From Candidatus Saccharicenans sp. (GTDB lineage: Bacteria; Acidobacteriota; Aminicenantia; Aminicenantales; Saccharicenantaceae), in assembly GCA_030017715.1 (NCBI GenBank), contig JASEIU010000001.1:1032276-1096275 (forward strand): 64,000 nucleotides of DNA. Direction: 5' to 3'. The position numbers and the translations under genes were made by a program. The notes beneath the pieces are model-generated. The model did no database searches, was not told the DNA's origin, and saw only the letters and a program-made list of their open reading frames with translations. Shown piece after piece: positions 42,138-50,851 of the stretch (positions are counted from its first letter, which is position 1; every line of letters begins with the position of its first letter).

Positions 42138-43800
42138 GTGCGTTCCCAATTTCAGCGAAGGTCGCGACCTGGCTAAAATTCAGGCCATTACTCGCGAAAT
42201 AGAAACCACGCCGGGAGTCAAACTCCTGGATGTCGACCCGGGTGAAGCAACCAATCGAACGGTGGTGACCTTCATCGGACCGCCCGAAGCGGCCAAGGAA
42301 GCTGCCTTTAAGGCCATCAGGAAAGCGGCTGAACTGATAGATATGAGTCAACACCGGGGCGCTCATCCCAGGATCGGGGCCACCGACGTCTGTCCTTTCG
42401 TTCCGGTGTCCGGAGTATCCATGGAAGACTGCGTCCGGCTGGCCCGGGAACTCGGCCAGATGGTGGGAGAAGAGCTGGGAATCCCCGTCTACCTTTACGA
42501 AGAGGCGGCCACCAGACCCGACCGGAAAAACCTGGCCAGCATCCGGGCCGGAGAATATGAAGGCCTGGCCGATAAGCTCCGGGACCCGGTCTGGAAGCCG
42601 GATTACGGCCCGGCGGTCTTCAACCCCCGTTCCGGGGCCACGGTCATCGGGGCCCGAGAATTTCTGATTGCCTATAACATCAACCTGAACACCAGGGACC
42701 GGAAGATCGCCCAGGAAATTGCTTCTTACCTCAGAGAGAGTGGACGACCCAGAAAAGATAAAAAGGGAAACATCGTCTACGATAAAAACGGACAACCGGT
42801 CAAGCTGCCCGGGAAGTTTAAGGCGGTTAAAGCCGTGGGCTGGTATATTGACGAATACGGCATCGCCCAGATTTCAATTAACTTCACCAATTACAAGATT
42901 ACACCGCCCCATGTGGTATTTGATGAGGCCTGTCGATTGGCCGAAAAGATGGGAGTCCGGGTTACCGGCAGCGAGCTGGTGGGCCTGATTCCGCTGGAGG
43001 CCCTGCTGATGGCCGGGCGCCATTATCTGGAAAAACAGGGCAAAAGCCCAGGTGTTCCGGAGAAAGAGCTGGTCAGAATAGCCGCCAGGTCGTTGGGCCT
43101 GAACGATATCACCCCCTTCGACCCGGCCAAAAAAATAATCGAGTACCAGTTCCCTCCCGACGAGAAGTCCCTCCTGCGGCTCAGGTTGAATGAGTTTGCC
43201 GATGAACTGTCGATGGATTCCCCCGCCCCGGGCGGCGGCAGCGTGGCGGCCCTGTGCGGCAGCCTGTCGGCCGCCCTCTCGGCCATGGTGGCCAACCTCA
43301 CGGTCGGCAAAAAAGGTTATGAGCAAGCTTTCGAGCAGATGAAAGAGGTAGCCCTGAGGGGCCAGAAATTAAAAGATGAGTTTCTGCAGGCAGTGGACCT
43401 GGACACCAGGGCCTTCAACCGCGTAATGGAAGCCTATCGGCTGCCAAAGTCAACCGAAGAACAGGTAAAAGAGCGAGAAGCGGCCATAGAAAATGCCAGC
43501 AAGGAGGCCACTCTGGTGCCGCTTTCGGTTCTGGAAAAATCCCTGGAGCTGGTGGAACTGGCCACACTGGCCGTCGACCGCGGAAACAGGAATTCAGTCA
43601 GCGACGCCGGAGTAGCCGGACTTGTTGCCAGGAGCTGCGGTCTGGGAGCATATTACAATGTGCGGATCAACCTGCCCGGCCTCAAAGATGAAAAATTCAA
43701 AACAAAGACTCTGGCCAGGGCCAACCAGCTTAAGAAAAAGCTGGAAGCCGGCGTCCTGAAACTGGAAAAAATGATGGCCAGAAATCTGGGCCAGGAATAA
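42124..43800 (+). CDS. ftcD: Bifunctional glutamate formiminotransferase / formimino-THF cyclodeaminase
   Basis: The 558-residue protein joins both domains. The formiminotransferase (about 1-325) has VECVPNFSEGRD, MSQHRGAHPRIGATDV, YNINLNT and SELVGLIPLEAL. The cyclodeaminase (about 355-550) has SPAPGGGSVAALCGSLSAAL and the helical core with NASKEATLVPLSVLE. It moves the formimino group from formiminoglutamate (histidine breakdown) to tetrahydrofolate and converts it to methenyl-THF, releasing ammonia. The fused form is known from animals and several bacterial groups. GGAG lies nine bases before the ATG, inside the M16-like gene. Confidence 0.93.
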   Translation: MKIVECVPNFSEGRDLAKIQAITREIETTPGVKLLDVDPGEATNRTVVTFIGPPEAAKEAAFKAIRKAAELIDMSQHRGAHPRIGATDVCPFVPVSGVSMEDCVRLARELGQMVGEELGIPVYLYEEAATRPDRKNLASIRAGEYEGLADKLRDPVWKPDYGPAVFNPRSGATVIGAREFLIAYNINLNTRDRKIAQEIASYLRESGRPRKDKKGNIVYDKNGQPVKLPGKFKAVKAVGWYIDEYGIAQISINFTNYKITPPHVVFDEACRLAEKMGVRVTGSELVGLIPLEALLMAGRHYLEKQGKSPGVPEKELVRIAARSLGLNDITPFDPAKKIIEYQFPPDEKSLLRLRLNEFADELSMDSPAPGGGSVAALCGSLSAALSAMVANLTVGKKGYEQAFEQMKEVALRGQKLKDEFLQAVDLDTRAFNRVMEAYRLPKSTEEQVKEREAAIENASKEATLVPLSVLEKSLELVELATLAVDRGNRNSVSDAGVAGLVARSCGLGAYYNVRINLPGLKDEKFKTKTLARANQLKKKLEAGVLKLEKMMARNLGQE

Positions 43801-43913
43801 ACTGAAGTCTCGACAAATTTTTTCTTCCCGGGGGGGGCGCTCCCGGTTGAAAAGACCTGCAACCAGATTTGACAGTTTGCAACTGGCGGTCGGGAAATCG
43901 ATGCCGGGCGATT

Positions 43914-44723
43914 TTAGTATCGTCTCTTAAGCAGGTAAGCAAGGGCAAAAATAACCAGGGCCAGGAAGATGATAGCCGCCGAGGCCGGCAAATTAAAAAC
44001 ATAAGCCAGGCTTATACCGCCCAGAATTGACAGCAGGCTGAACAGGCAGGAGAAAAACAGAGTCTGACGAAAATTTCTGGCCAGCTGCAGGGCGGAAGCG
44101 GCCGGTATGACCGTCAACCCGGTCACCAGCAGCAGGCCGACAATCCTGAGCCCCAGCACTATGGTTACGGCCGACATCATCACCAGCAGCCGGTCTAATT
44201 TCTTAAGGCCGAGGCCTGAGACCGAGGCCGCTTCCCGGTCAAACATCATAAAGATCAGCCTTGACAGATTGAGGGAGATTCCGGCCGACACCAGGACAGC
44301 CAGGCCGGCTGCCAGATAAATCTCAGACGGGCCTATGGCCAGAATGTCTCCGAACAGATAAGACATCAGTTCGGCGCCGAAGTCTTTTTTGAGCGACATC
44401 AGGAGAACGGCCAGGGCCAGGCCGGCGCTGCTCAGCAGAGCAAGGGCCGTGTCGCCAGGAAGTCGGGCCTGTTCCTTAAGTCTTATGATCAGAAGAGAGC
44501 CAAGCAGACAAACGGCGATTGAAAAAATTACCGGCATCAGGTTCAAAGCCAGACCCAGAGCCACTCCGGCAAAGGCCACGTGCGACAGACCGTGGCTGAT
44601 CATGGCGTCCCGCCTGAGCACCAGGAAAACACCCAGCAGGCCGCAGGCCAGAGCCAGACAACCTCCGGCCAGAAGGCCCCGGAGGAAAAGGCTGCTCAGT
44701 ATCAGGTCTCCGCTCATGTTCAA
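43914..44723 (-). CDS. Zinc/manganese ABC transporter permease
   Basis: The 269-residue protein has about eight hydrophobic segments and the ABC-3 permease pattern: LFLRGLLAGGCLALACGLLG, RRDAMISHGLSHVAFAG, LFGDILAIGPSEI, and GLLLVTGLTVIPAASA. It would form the membrane channel of a high-affinity Zn or Mn importer. Its start overlaps the ATPase gene as ATGA. It is the last gene of the three-gene transporter operon; the 113 bases beyond it hold a G-rich tract but no clear terminator. Confidence 0.9.
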   Translation of the reverse strand: MNMSGDLILSSLFLRGLLAGGCLALACGLLGVFLVLRRDAMISHGLSHVAFAGVALGLALNLMPVIFSIAVCLLGSLLIIRLKEQARLPGDTALALLSSAGLALAVLLMSLKKDFGAELMSYLFGDILAIGPSEIYLAAGLAVLVSAGISLNLSRLIFMMFDREAASVSGLGLKKLDRLLVMMSAVTIVLGLRIVGLLLVTGLTVIPAASALQLARNFRQTLFFSCLFSLLSILGGISLAYVFNLPASAAIIFLALVIFALAYLLKRRY

Positions 44724-45478
44724 TGCCGGTGCGAGATCAGATGATGGCCTCCCTGCAAAAGTTCCCGAAATCTGTCAGACTGGCAGAATTCTGAATGGTC
44801 TCCATGATAGAACAATTTCTGATTCAGGCAGGCAACCCGGTTGACATGCCTGTTGACTATGCCGTAATCGTGGGTCACCAGGACAATGGTCAGATGCTGT
44901 TGCTGGTTGAGCTTGCCCAGTAGGTCGTAAAAATTCTGCTGGGAAGGATAATCGACTCCGGTGGTCGGTTCATCCAGCAACAGGATTTCCGGCTCGGTGG
45001 CCAGAGCCCTGGCAATCAGAACTCTTTGCTGCTGTCCCCCGGACAGGCTATTCATCGATTTCCCGGCTTCTTTTTCCAGGCCGACTGTCTGGAGAGCCTC
45101 CAGAATTTTCTTTCTTACTGGAGCCCGTCTGCCGGATGGCGGACGGCGGACCGAGTTCAGGCTGGCCGCAATAACTTCAGCCACTGAAATCGGGAAAATG
45201 GGGTCAAAATTGGTGGCTTTCTGCTGGATGTAACCGATTCTGTGCCACTGGTTGAACGTCTCCAGCGGTTGTTGAAACAACCAGACCCGGCCCCGCTGCG
45301 GCCGTAGCAGGCCCACCATTATTTTCAGCAGAGTGGTCTTGCCCGAGCCGTTGGGGCCGATGACCGCCAGAAAATCACCCCGAAGGACAGACAGGCTGAT
45401 ATCGACCAGGGCCTCCACCCCGTCATAGGCAAAACTCACACCTTCCACCCGGATGATTTCTTCGCTTTTATCGGTCAT
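44720..45478 (-). CDS. Zinc/manganese ABC transporter ATP-binding protein
   Basis: The 252-residue ATPase shows Walker [13 protein letters not shown], the Q-loop region around [11 protein letters not shown], the signature LSGGQQQRV, Walker [13 protein letters not shown] and the H-loop [20 protein letters not shown] is typical of the metal-importer ZnuC/MntB branch. It begins two bases after the binding-protein gene and overlaps the permease by four, so all three are co-expressed. Confidence 0.92.
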   Translation of the reverse strand: MTDKSEEIIRVEGVSFAYDGVEALVDISLSVLRGDFLAVIGPNGSGKTTLLKIMVGLLRPQRGRVWLFQQPLETFNQWHRIGYIQQKATNFDPIFPISVAEVIAASLNSVRRPPSGRRAPVRKKILEALQTVGLEKEAGKSMNSLSGGQQQRVLIARALATEPEILLLDEPTTGVDYPSQQNFYDLLGKLNQQQHLTIVLVTHDYGIVNRHVNRVACLNQKLFYHGDHSEFCQSDRFRELLQGGHHLISHRH

Positions 45479-45480
45479 GA

Positions 45481-46407
45481 TTATTCACACTCCAGGGCGT
45501 CCTTAAGAATATCGAGATTATCGGTCATCAGGTCCAAAAAAGTCTTTCCGTCCCGGAGCTGAGCTCCGGTCAGATTGACCCCGGCCGACAGGCTGAAGAG
45601 TCTGGCTCCGGTCTCCCGGGCCAGGGTACGAGCATAAGCCGGAGGCTCCGAGGCTTCATAAAAGACCGCCCTGATCTTTTTCTCCTTTATGAGTCTGATT
45701 ATTTCCTGCAGCCTTCTGGCCCCGGGCTGGGCTTCAGGATGCGGGCCGCTCAGACTGACCGGCACCAGGCCATAGCGGGCAGCCAGGTAAGCGAAAGCCT
45801 GATGCCCGGCGATAATGATTTCTTTTCCAGAACAGGCTCCGAGTTCTTTCCGGTAGCGGCCGTCCAGGGCAGAAAGCTCGGCAGCCAGGACCAGCTTCCT
45901 TTCCCGGTAATATCCGGCTCCCTCCGGGTCCAGGGCTGAAAGTTCTTCGGCCAGCCGGCTAATCAGAATCAGGTCGGCCTCAAAATCCAGCCAGATATGG
46001 GGGTCATCCCGTCTCAGGGCCGGATAACCGATTGAACTCAGGTAATCAAAAAACCTGAGGGTCCTGGTGCTTTTAATCTTAGAAAGAGATTTTTCCAGCC
46101 TGACCAGCCAGGGTTCCAGCCCGCCTCCCACGGCCAGCAACAGGTCGGCCTCGGCCAGCAGCTTCAGGTCGGATGGAGTCAGCTGGAAATGATGGATTTC
46201 GGATGACGGCGGTATGATCTGGCGAATTTCGGCCCGGTCTCCGCCCACCCCCCGGGCCAGTTCTGTCAGGGGGAAAATCGTTGTCACCAGCACCGGCCGC
46301 CCCTGTCCGGCTTCGAGAGGCCGGGAATATCCGCTCAGAACAAATATCATAATTGATATGAGCACTGTCTGTATCTTTAGCTGCCTGAGAATTTTATTGC
46401 CGGTCAT
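45481..46407 (-). CDS. Zinc/manganese ABC transporter substrate-binding protein
   Basis: The ATG at 46407 (MTGNKILRQLKIQ) is preferred to the GTG three codons earlier because AGGTG is at suitable spacing. A signal peptide precedes the mature start near AGQGRPVLV. The cluster A-1 metal-binding histidines are visible in SEIHHFQLTPSD, DPHIWLDFE and AGHQAFAYLA, with the acidic ligand around FYEASEPP. There is no long His-rich loop of the proteobacterial ZnuA type, so zinc and manganese are both possible. It is divergent from pepD across a palindromic site. Confidence 0.88.
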   Translation of the reverse strand: MTGNKILRQLKIQTVLISIMIFVLSGYSRPLEAGQGRPVLVTTIFPLTELARGVGGDRAEIRQIIPPSSEIHHFQLTPSDLKLLAEADLLLAVGGGLEPWLVRLEKSLSKIKSTRTLRFFDYLSSIGYPALRRDDPHIWLDFEADLILISRLAEELSALDPEGAGYYRERKLVLAAELSALDGRYRKELGACSGKEIIIAGHQAFAYLAARYGLVPVSLSGPHPEAQPGARRLQEIIRLIKEKKIRAVFYEASEPPAYARTLARETGARLFSLSAGVNLTGAQLRDGKTFLDLMTDNLDILKDALECE

Positions 46408-46447
46408 TCTTGCCACCTGCGCAACTTGAAATCATTCTGCGGTTTTA

Positions 46448-46465
46448 TGATATTATAACATATCA
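46448..46465. promoter_or_regulatory. Palindromic operator-like site between the metal transporter and pepD
   Basis: TGATATTATAACATATCA has perfect 6-bp arms (TGATAT, ATATCA) around a 6-base centre. The TATAACAT half and the 82-base divergent intergenic position resemble Zur/Fur-family boxes next to metal-uptake operons. It would be well placed to block transcription of both genes when zinc is ample. No regulator gene is in the window. Confidence 0.45.
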
Positions 46466-46488
46466 ATAATTTATTGAAGGAGCCTTAA

Positions 46489-47940
46489 ATGAGCAACGAT
46501 TTGACTTCCCTGAAACCGGAAAAACTGTGGAAACATTTCAGCCAGATCCTGGCCATTCCCCACGGTTCCGGGAACGAAAAAGCTCTGGCCGCGCATATCA
46601 TCAATCTGGCCCGGAGCTGGGGGCTGGAAGCCCGACAGGATAAAGTTGGCAACGTGGTGGTTCGCAAGCCAGCCTCACCGGGGAAAGAAACGGCCCCGGG
46701 TGTGGTTTTGCAGGCCCACCTGGACATGGTCTGCGAGAAAAATTCCGATGTCAACCATGATTTCCTGAAAGACCCGATTCAGGCTTATATTGACGGAGAT
46801 TGGGTCAAGGCCAGAGGCACCACCCTGGGGGCCGACAACGGAATCGGTCTGGCCGCCTGTCTGGCTGTTCTGGAGGACAGGAGCCTGACTCACGGCCCGC
46901 TGGAATGCCTGTTTACGGTGGATGAGGAAACCGGCCTGACCGGTGCCTTTAAGCTGGGAAAGGACATGCTGAGCGGAAAGCTGCTGCTCAACCTCGATAG
47001 CGAGGATGAGGGCACTTTTACCATCGGTTGCGCCGGGGGCGGCGATTCTGAAATCAGCCTGAAACTTGACCGCAAGAAGAAAAAACCCGGCCAGGTTCTG
47101 CTGGTTAAAATTTCAGGTCTGAGGGGTGGTCATTCCGGCCTGGATATCAACCTGGGACGGGGTAATGCCCTCAAGCTGCTGGCCCGGGTTCTGGTCGCGG
47201 CTTCGGAAAAATTCAAGCTGGAACTCATCTCTTTCTGCGGCGGCAGCAAGCGAAATGCCATACCCCGTGAAGCCTGGGCACTGGTGGGGTTTGACCGAAA
47301 TACTCGCCGGGCCCTGGTCGGCTTTCTCCAGAAGCAGTTTGAAGTGGTTAAAGCCGAGTACCGGGTGACCGAGCCGGAACTGGCCTACGACCTCAGGAAT
47401 TCCGTAGATTCCAGCTTCCCGCTGACCGGCGAAGCCCAGAACCGGCTGCTGGGGCTTATTCTGGCTCTCCCTCACGGAGTAATGGCCATGCATCCGCAGA
47501 TTGCCGGTCTGGTAGAGACCTCAAGCAACCTGGCCATAGTCAATACCGAGCCGAGGGAGGCCAGGATAATCTGCAACACCAGGAGCTCGGTTTACTCGGC
47601 TCTGGAAGCTATCCGACTGGCCATTCGGGCCTGCTGCCAGCTGGCCGGAGCTAAGGTCAACCAGCCGCAGAGCTATCCGGCCTGGACCCCCAACCTCGAT
47701 TCCAGACTGCTGCAAAAAATGGTCGACATCTACCGGAACCTGTTTCAGAAAGAACCGGAGGTCAAAGCCGTTCATGCCGGTCTGGAATGCGGAATAATAG
47801 GCGAGAAATACGCCGGAATGGATATGATTTCATTCGGTCCGACCATCAAGTATCCTCATTCTCCGGACGAAAAAGTTAGCCTCGGTTCGGTGGAAAAATT
47901 CTGGCAATTCCTGCTGGAGGCTCTGGAAAAATTAACCTGA
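46489..47940 (+). CDS. pepD: Aminoacyl-histidine dipeptidase (peptidase D, M20 family)
   Basis: The 483-residue enzyme has LKPEKLWKHFSQILAIPHGSGNE, the zinc sites in QAHLDMVCEKN, GTTLGADNGIG, FTVDEETGLTGA and LNLDSEDEG, and a lid domain with SGLRGGHSGLDIN, ending near HAGLECGIIG and SFGPTIKYPHSPDE. It cleaves Xaa-His and other dipeptides in the cytoplasm. AAGGAG precedes the ATG. It lies divergent from the zinc transporter; as a zinc enzyme it could share that control. Confidence 0.93.
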   Translation: MSNDLTSLKPEKLWKHFSQILAIPHGSGNEKALAAHIINLARSWGLEARQDKVGNVVVRKPASPGKETAPGVVLQAHLDMVCEKNSDVNHDFLKDPIQAYIDGDWVKARGTTLGADNGIGLAACLAVLEDRSLTHGPLECLFTVDEETGLTGAFKLGKDMLSGKLLLNLDSEDEGTFTIGCAGGGDSEISLKLDRKKKKPGQVLLVKISGLRGGHSGLDINLGRGNALKLLARVLVAASEKFKLELISFCGGSKRNAIPREAWALVGFDRNTRRALVGFLQKQFEVVKAEYRVTEPELAYDLRNSVDSSFPLTGEAQNRLLGLILALPHGVMAMHPQIAGLVETSSNLAIVNTEPREARIICNTRSSVYSALEAIRLAIRACCQLAGAKVNQPQSYPAWTPNLDSRLLQKMVDIYRNLFQKEPEVKAVHAGLECGIIGEKYAGMDMISFGPTIKYPHSPDEKVSLGSVEKFWQFLLEALEKLT

Positions 47941-48048
47941 AAATAAAGGGGATTGGAAATGAGGAGAAGAAAATTTCTTCTGTTTCTGGGAATATTTTCT
48001 TCTCTGCCGGCCAGATTAGCGGCCCGTTTCAAATCAGGGAGGACAACC

Positions 48049-48453
48049 ATGAAGAAAGCCATTCAGACTGACCGGGCTCCCAAAGCCATTGGTCCCTACT
48101 CTCAGGCTATCAAAGCCAACGGTTTTATTTTTGTCTCGGGACAGATTCCTCTTGACCCGGTCAAGGGAGAAATTGTGGGCACGACCATAGAAGAACAGGC
48201 TCACCAGGTTCTGAAAAACATCCAGGCCATTCTGGAAGCAGCCGGAAGCTCCATGTCCGAGGTGGTCAAGACCACCGTCTATCTGGCTGACCTGAACGAC
48301 TTTTCCAGAATGAACGCCGTCTACGCCCAGTATTTCCCGGAACCCTACCCGGCCCGGGCTGCCTTTCAGGTGGTCAGATTGCCCCGCGATGTTAAAATCG
48401 AAATCGAAGCCATAGCCGCGACCGGCCCGGAAGTTGTTCCGCTGGTCAAGTAG
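48049..48453 (+). CDS. ridA: RidA family enamine/imine deaminase
   Basis: The start [15 protein letters not shown] is chosen: GGGAGG lies six bases upstream and this is the usual family N-terminus. The 134-residue product has [32 protein letters not shown], the catalytic Arg in PARAAFQV, and the closing VKIEIEAIA. It hydrolyses reactive 2-aminoacrylate formed by PLP enzymes. The frame stays open upstream to an ATG at 47959 that would add an [10 protein letters not shown] signal-like segment; see findings. Confidence 0.9.
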   Translation: MKKAIQTDRAPKAIGPYSQAIKANGFIFVSGQIPLDPVKGEIVGTTIEEQAHQVLKNIQAILEAAGSSMSEVVKTTVYLADLNDFSRMNAVYAQYFPEPYPARAAFQVVRLPRDVKIEIEAIAATGPEVVPLVK

Positions 48454-48530
48454 ACCCGGAAGCGGATCTGTCCCGGACAGACTTAAATATTCCGGGATCT
48501 GTAGTATAATTTTTATGGAGAGAATCGGAA

Positions 48531-48749
48531 ATGCCTATTTATGAATATATCTGTCAGGACTGCGGGAAGAAGTTTGAGGTCCTGGTCGGACTCAACAGCG
48601 CCTCAAAAATAACCTGTCCCGGCTGCCGGAGCGAGCGGGTGAAAAGACTCATTTCATCTTTTGGAATCGGCGGCGGCAGCAACCGGGTCAAGGGCGGCAC
48701 GGGCAGCTGTTCCAGCTGCTCCTCTCACAGTTGTTCTACCTGCAAGTAA
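48531..48749 (+). CDS. FmdB-type zinc-ribbon protein
   Basis: The 72-residue protein starts MPIYEYICQDCGKKFEVLV and has a second pair CPGC, forming one zinc ribbon of the FmdB/CxxC_CxxC_SSSS regulatory family. The C-terminus is Gly/Ser/Cys-rich (SCSSCSSHSCSTCK), also typical of the family. The function is unknown; some members are linked to amide or urea metabolism genes. A TATAAT at 48505-48510 may be its -10 element. The following hyuAB operon starts 87 bases downstream. Confidence 0.85.
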   Translation: MPIYEYICQDCGKKFEVLVGLNSASKITCPGCRSERVKRLISSFGIGGGSNRVKGGTGSCSSCSSHSCSTCK

Positions 48750-48758
48750 ACCTTTGTC

Positions 48759-48786
48759 TTGACATCCCTGGCCCTGTTCCTGTAAA
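48759..48786 (+). promoter_or_regulatory. Putative promoter of hyuAB
   Basis: TTGACA at 48759-48764 is a perfect -35 box. A weak TGTAAA lies 16 bases further (48781-48786). The start codon of hyuA is about 50 bases downstream. The -10 match is only 4 of 6, so the call is tentative. Confidence 0.4.
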
Positions 48787-48835
48787 TCTATTCATTCACT
48801 AAATTTAAAGCAGCCGAGAGAGGAGTTACAGGCCT

Positions 48836-50851
48836 TTGGCAGACGGCAGAAAAACTGATTTAAGAATTGGAGTGGATTCAGGCGGAACCTTTACCGACCT
48901 GGTGATACATTCTGGCGGACAACTTACGGTCAGGAAGGTTCCTTCTACTCCGGCCAATCCTTCTCAGGCCATTCTTCAGGGACTGGCCGATTTCCTTCCG
49001 GCCGAACAGGCTCTGGTAATCCACGGCACCACCGTCGGCACCAACGCTCTGCTGGAAAAAAAGGGCGGTCGTATCGCCTTTATCACCACCGCCGGATTTG
49101 AAGATATCATTTTTATCGGCCGTCAGACCCGAAAAAATCTCTACAGCCTCAAGGGAGAAGAACGCAGTTTTATCATCTCGCCCCGCCTTTGCTTTGGTCT
49201 GGAGGAAAGAATTCAGGCCGGGGGCCGGGTGGAAAAACCGCTTCAAAAAAGCGACCTGGAGCGGATCATAACCGTTTTAAGGAAGGAACGGGTTGAGGCC
49301 GTCGCCGTCTGCCTGCTGCACTCTTATGTCAATCCCGTTCACGAACAACTCGTGGCCGAGAGGTTGCAACAGGCCGGATTCAGGGTTTCCTGCTCTTCCA
49401 GCCTGCTGCCTGAATATCGCGAATTTGAGAGAGCATCGACCACGGTTATCAATGCCTATCTGCTGCCGGTGATGGACCGTTATCTGGCTGAACTTCAGGG
49501 CCGGCTGTCGGGTGCCCGGCTCAAGATAATGCAGTCGAACGAAGGTTATATCTCGACTGAAAAAGCCAGACAGGAGCCCATCAAGACTATCCTTTCGGGC
49601 CCGACCGGCGGTGTGGTCGGAGCCTTGCATCTGGCCAGGGCGGCCGGTTTTCGCAAAGTCATCAGTTTCGATATGGGCGGAACCTCAACCGACGTATCGC
49701 TCATCGACGGTCGGATTAAAAGGTCCACTGAAAACCTGGTCGGCGATTTTCCGGTGCGCCTGCCGATGGTGGACGTGCACTCGGTCGGAGCCGGCGGGGG
49801 CTCAGTCGTCTATGTGGATAAAGGAGGTCTGCTGCGAGTGGGGCCGCAGAGCGTCGGAGCCAATCCCGGGCCGGCCTGCTATGGACTGGGCGACATTCCG
49901 GCGGTTACCGATGCCAACCTCTGCCTGGGCCGACTGGACCCCGAGTTTTTCCTGGGCGGCAGGATGAGAATATATCCGGAGAGAAGCCGTAAGGCTCTGG
50001 AAGCCGTGGCCAGGAAAATCGGGCGGAGTTTGATTGAGACCGCGCTCGGTGTGGTGGCCATAGCCAACGCCAGCATGGAGAAAGCCATCAGAGTGATTTC
50101 GGTTGAGAGGGGCTATGACCCGCGCCAGTTTTCGCTGGTGTCTTTTGGCGGCGCCGGCGGCCTGCACGCGGTAGAAATGGCTGACCACCTGAGAATTCCT
50201 CGGGTTATCATCCCCCGATTCGCCGGAGTGCTGTCAGCCCTCGGGCTTCTGCTGGCTGATTCGGTCAAGGATTATTCCCGGTCTTTCATCAGGCTGGCTC
50301 AGAAAACCGACCCCGAAGAACTGGAAAAATCATTTGCCGAAATGACCGACCGGGCCGTGGAGGAGATGGTTGAAGACGGGTTCAGACCGGACGAGGTTCT
50401 GGTCGAAAGACAGCTTGACCTCCGGTATCTCGGTCAATCTCATGAACTGACCATCCCCTATCGCTCCGGCGCCTTTCATAAGTTCAGCTATCTTAACGAA
50501 TTCCATCGCCAGCACCGGCGACTGTTTTCTTATTATCATCAGCACCGGCCGGTGGAGATCGTTAATTTGAGGGTCAGGGCGGTGGCCAGGGCTCCAAAAA
50601 TCAAGCTTAAACCTTACCCCCACAGCCCGGAAATTCCGGCCGCGGCCAGAATAAAAAAGCAGTGGCTGTATCATGGAAAAGAAAAACGCCGGGTCGAGGT
50701 TTTCGACCGGTCTCAGTTGCTGGCTGGAAATCAAATTCCCGGTCCGGCCCTGGTGGTCGATGCCGAGTCAACAACTTTCATTCCTCCGGGATATACAGCC
50801 GTCACCGACCGCTTCCTGAATTTAATAATAGAAAAGGCGGGCTCAGCATGA
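48836..50851 (+). CDS. Hydantoinase/oxoprolinase subunit A (N-methylhydantoinase A-like)
   Basis: The 671-residue protein begins at a TTG with AGGAG ten bases upstream; no ATG fits the conserved start. Residues 8-190 are the Hydant_A N-terminal domain (IGVDSGGTFTDLVI, GTTVGTNALLEKKGGR). The central ATPase-like domain follows, with NEGYISTEKA, SFDMGGTSTDVSLIDG, HSVGAGGGSV and NPGPACYGLG. A C-terminal domain spans about 510-671. With HyuB it would use ATP to open a hydantoin or oxoproline-type ring; the substrate is unknown. The stop overlaps hyuB as ATGA. Confidence 0.88.
   Translation: MADGRKTDLRIGVDSGGTFTDLVIHSGGQLTVRKVPSTPANPSQAILQGLADFLPAEQALVIHGTTVGTNALLEKKGGRIAFITTAGFEDIIFIGRQTRKNLYSLKGEERSFIISPRLCFGLEERIQAGGRVEKPLQKSDLERIITVLRKERVEAVAVCLLHSYVNPVHEQLVAERLQQAGFRVSCSSSLLPEYREFERASTTVINAYLLPVMDRYLAELQGRLSGARLKIMQSNEGYISTEKARQEPIKTILSGPTGGVVGALHLARAAGFRKVISFDMGGTSTDVSLIDGRIKRSTENLVGDFPVRLPMVDVHSVGAGGGSVVYVDKGGLLRVGPQSVGANPGPACYGLGDIPAVTDANLCLGRLDPEFFLGGRMRIYPERSRKALEAVARKIGRSLIETALGVVAIANASMEKAIRVISVERGYDPRQFSLVSFGGAGGLHAVEMADHLRIPRVIIPRFAGVLSALGLLLADSVKDYSRSFIRLAQKTDPEELEKSFAEMTDRAVEEMVEDGFRPDEVLVERQLDLRYLGQSHELTIPYRSGAFHKFSYLNEFHRQHRRLFSYYHQHRPVEIVNLRVRAVARAPKIKLKPYPHSPEIPAAARIKKQWLYHGKEKRRVEVFDRSQLLAGNQIPGPALVVDAESTTFIPPGYTAVTDRFLNLIIEKAGSA

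Noticed and set aside
43801..43913. G-rich tract as terminator between ftcD and the metal permease gene
   Set aside because: A CCGGG/CCCGG hairpin can be drawn, but there is no T-run on either strand at the right place.
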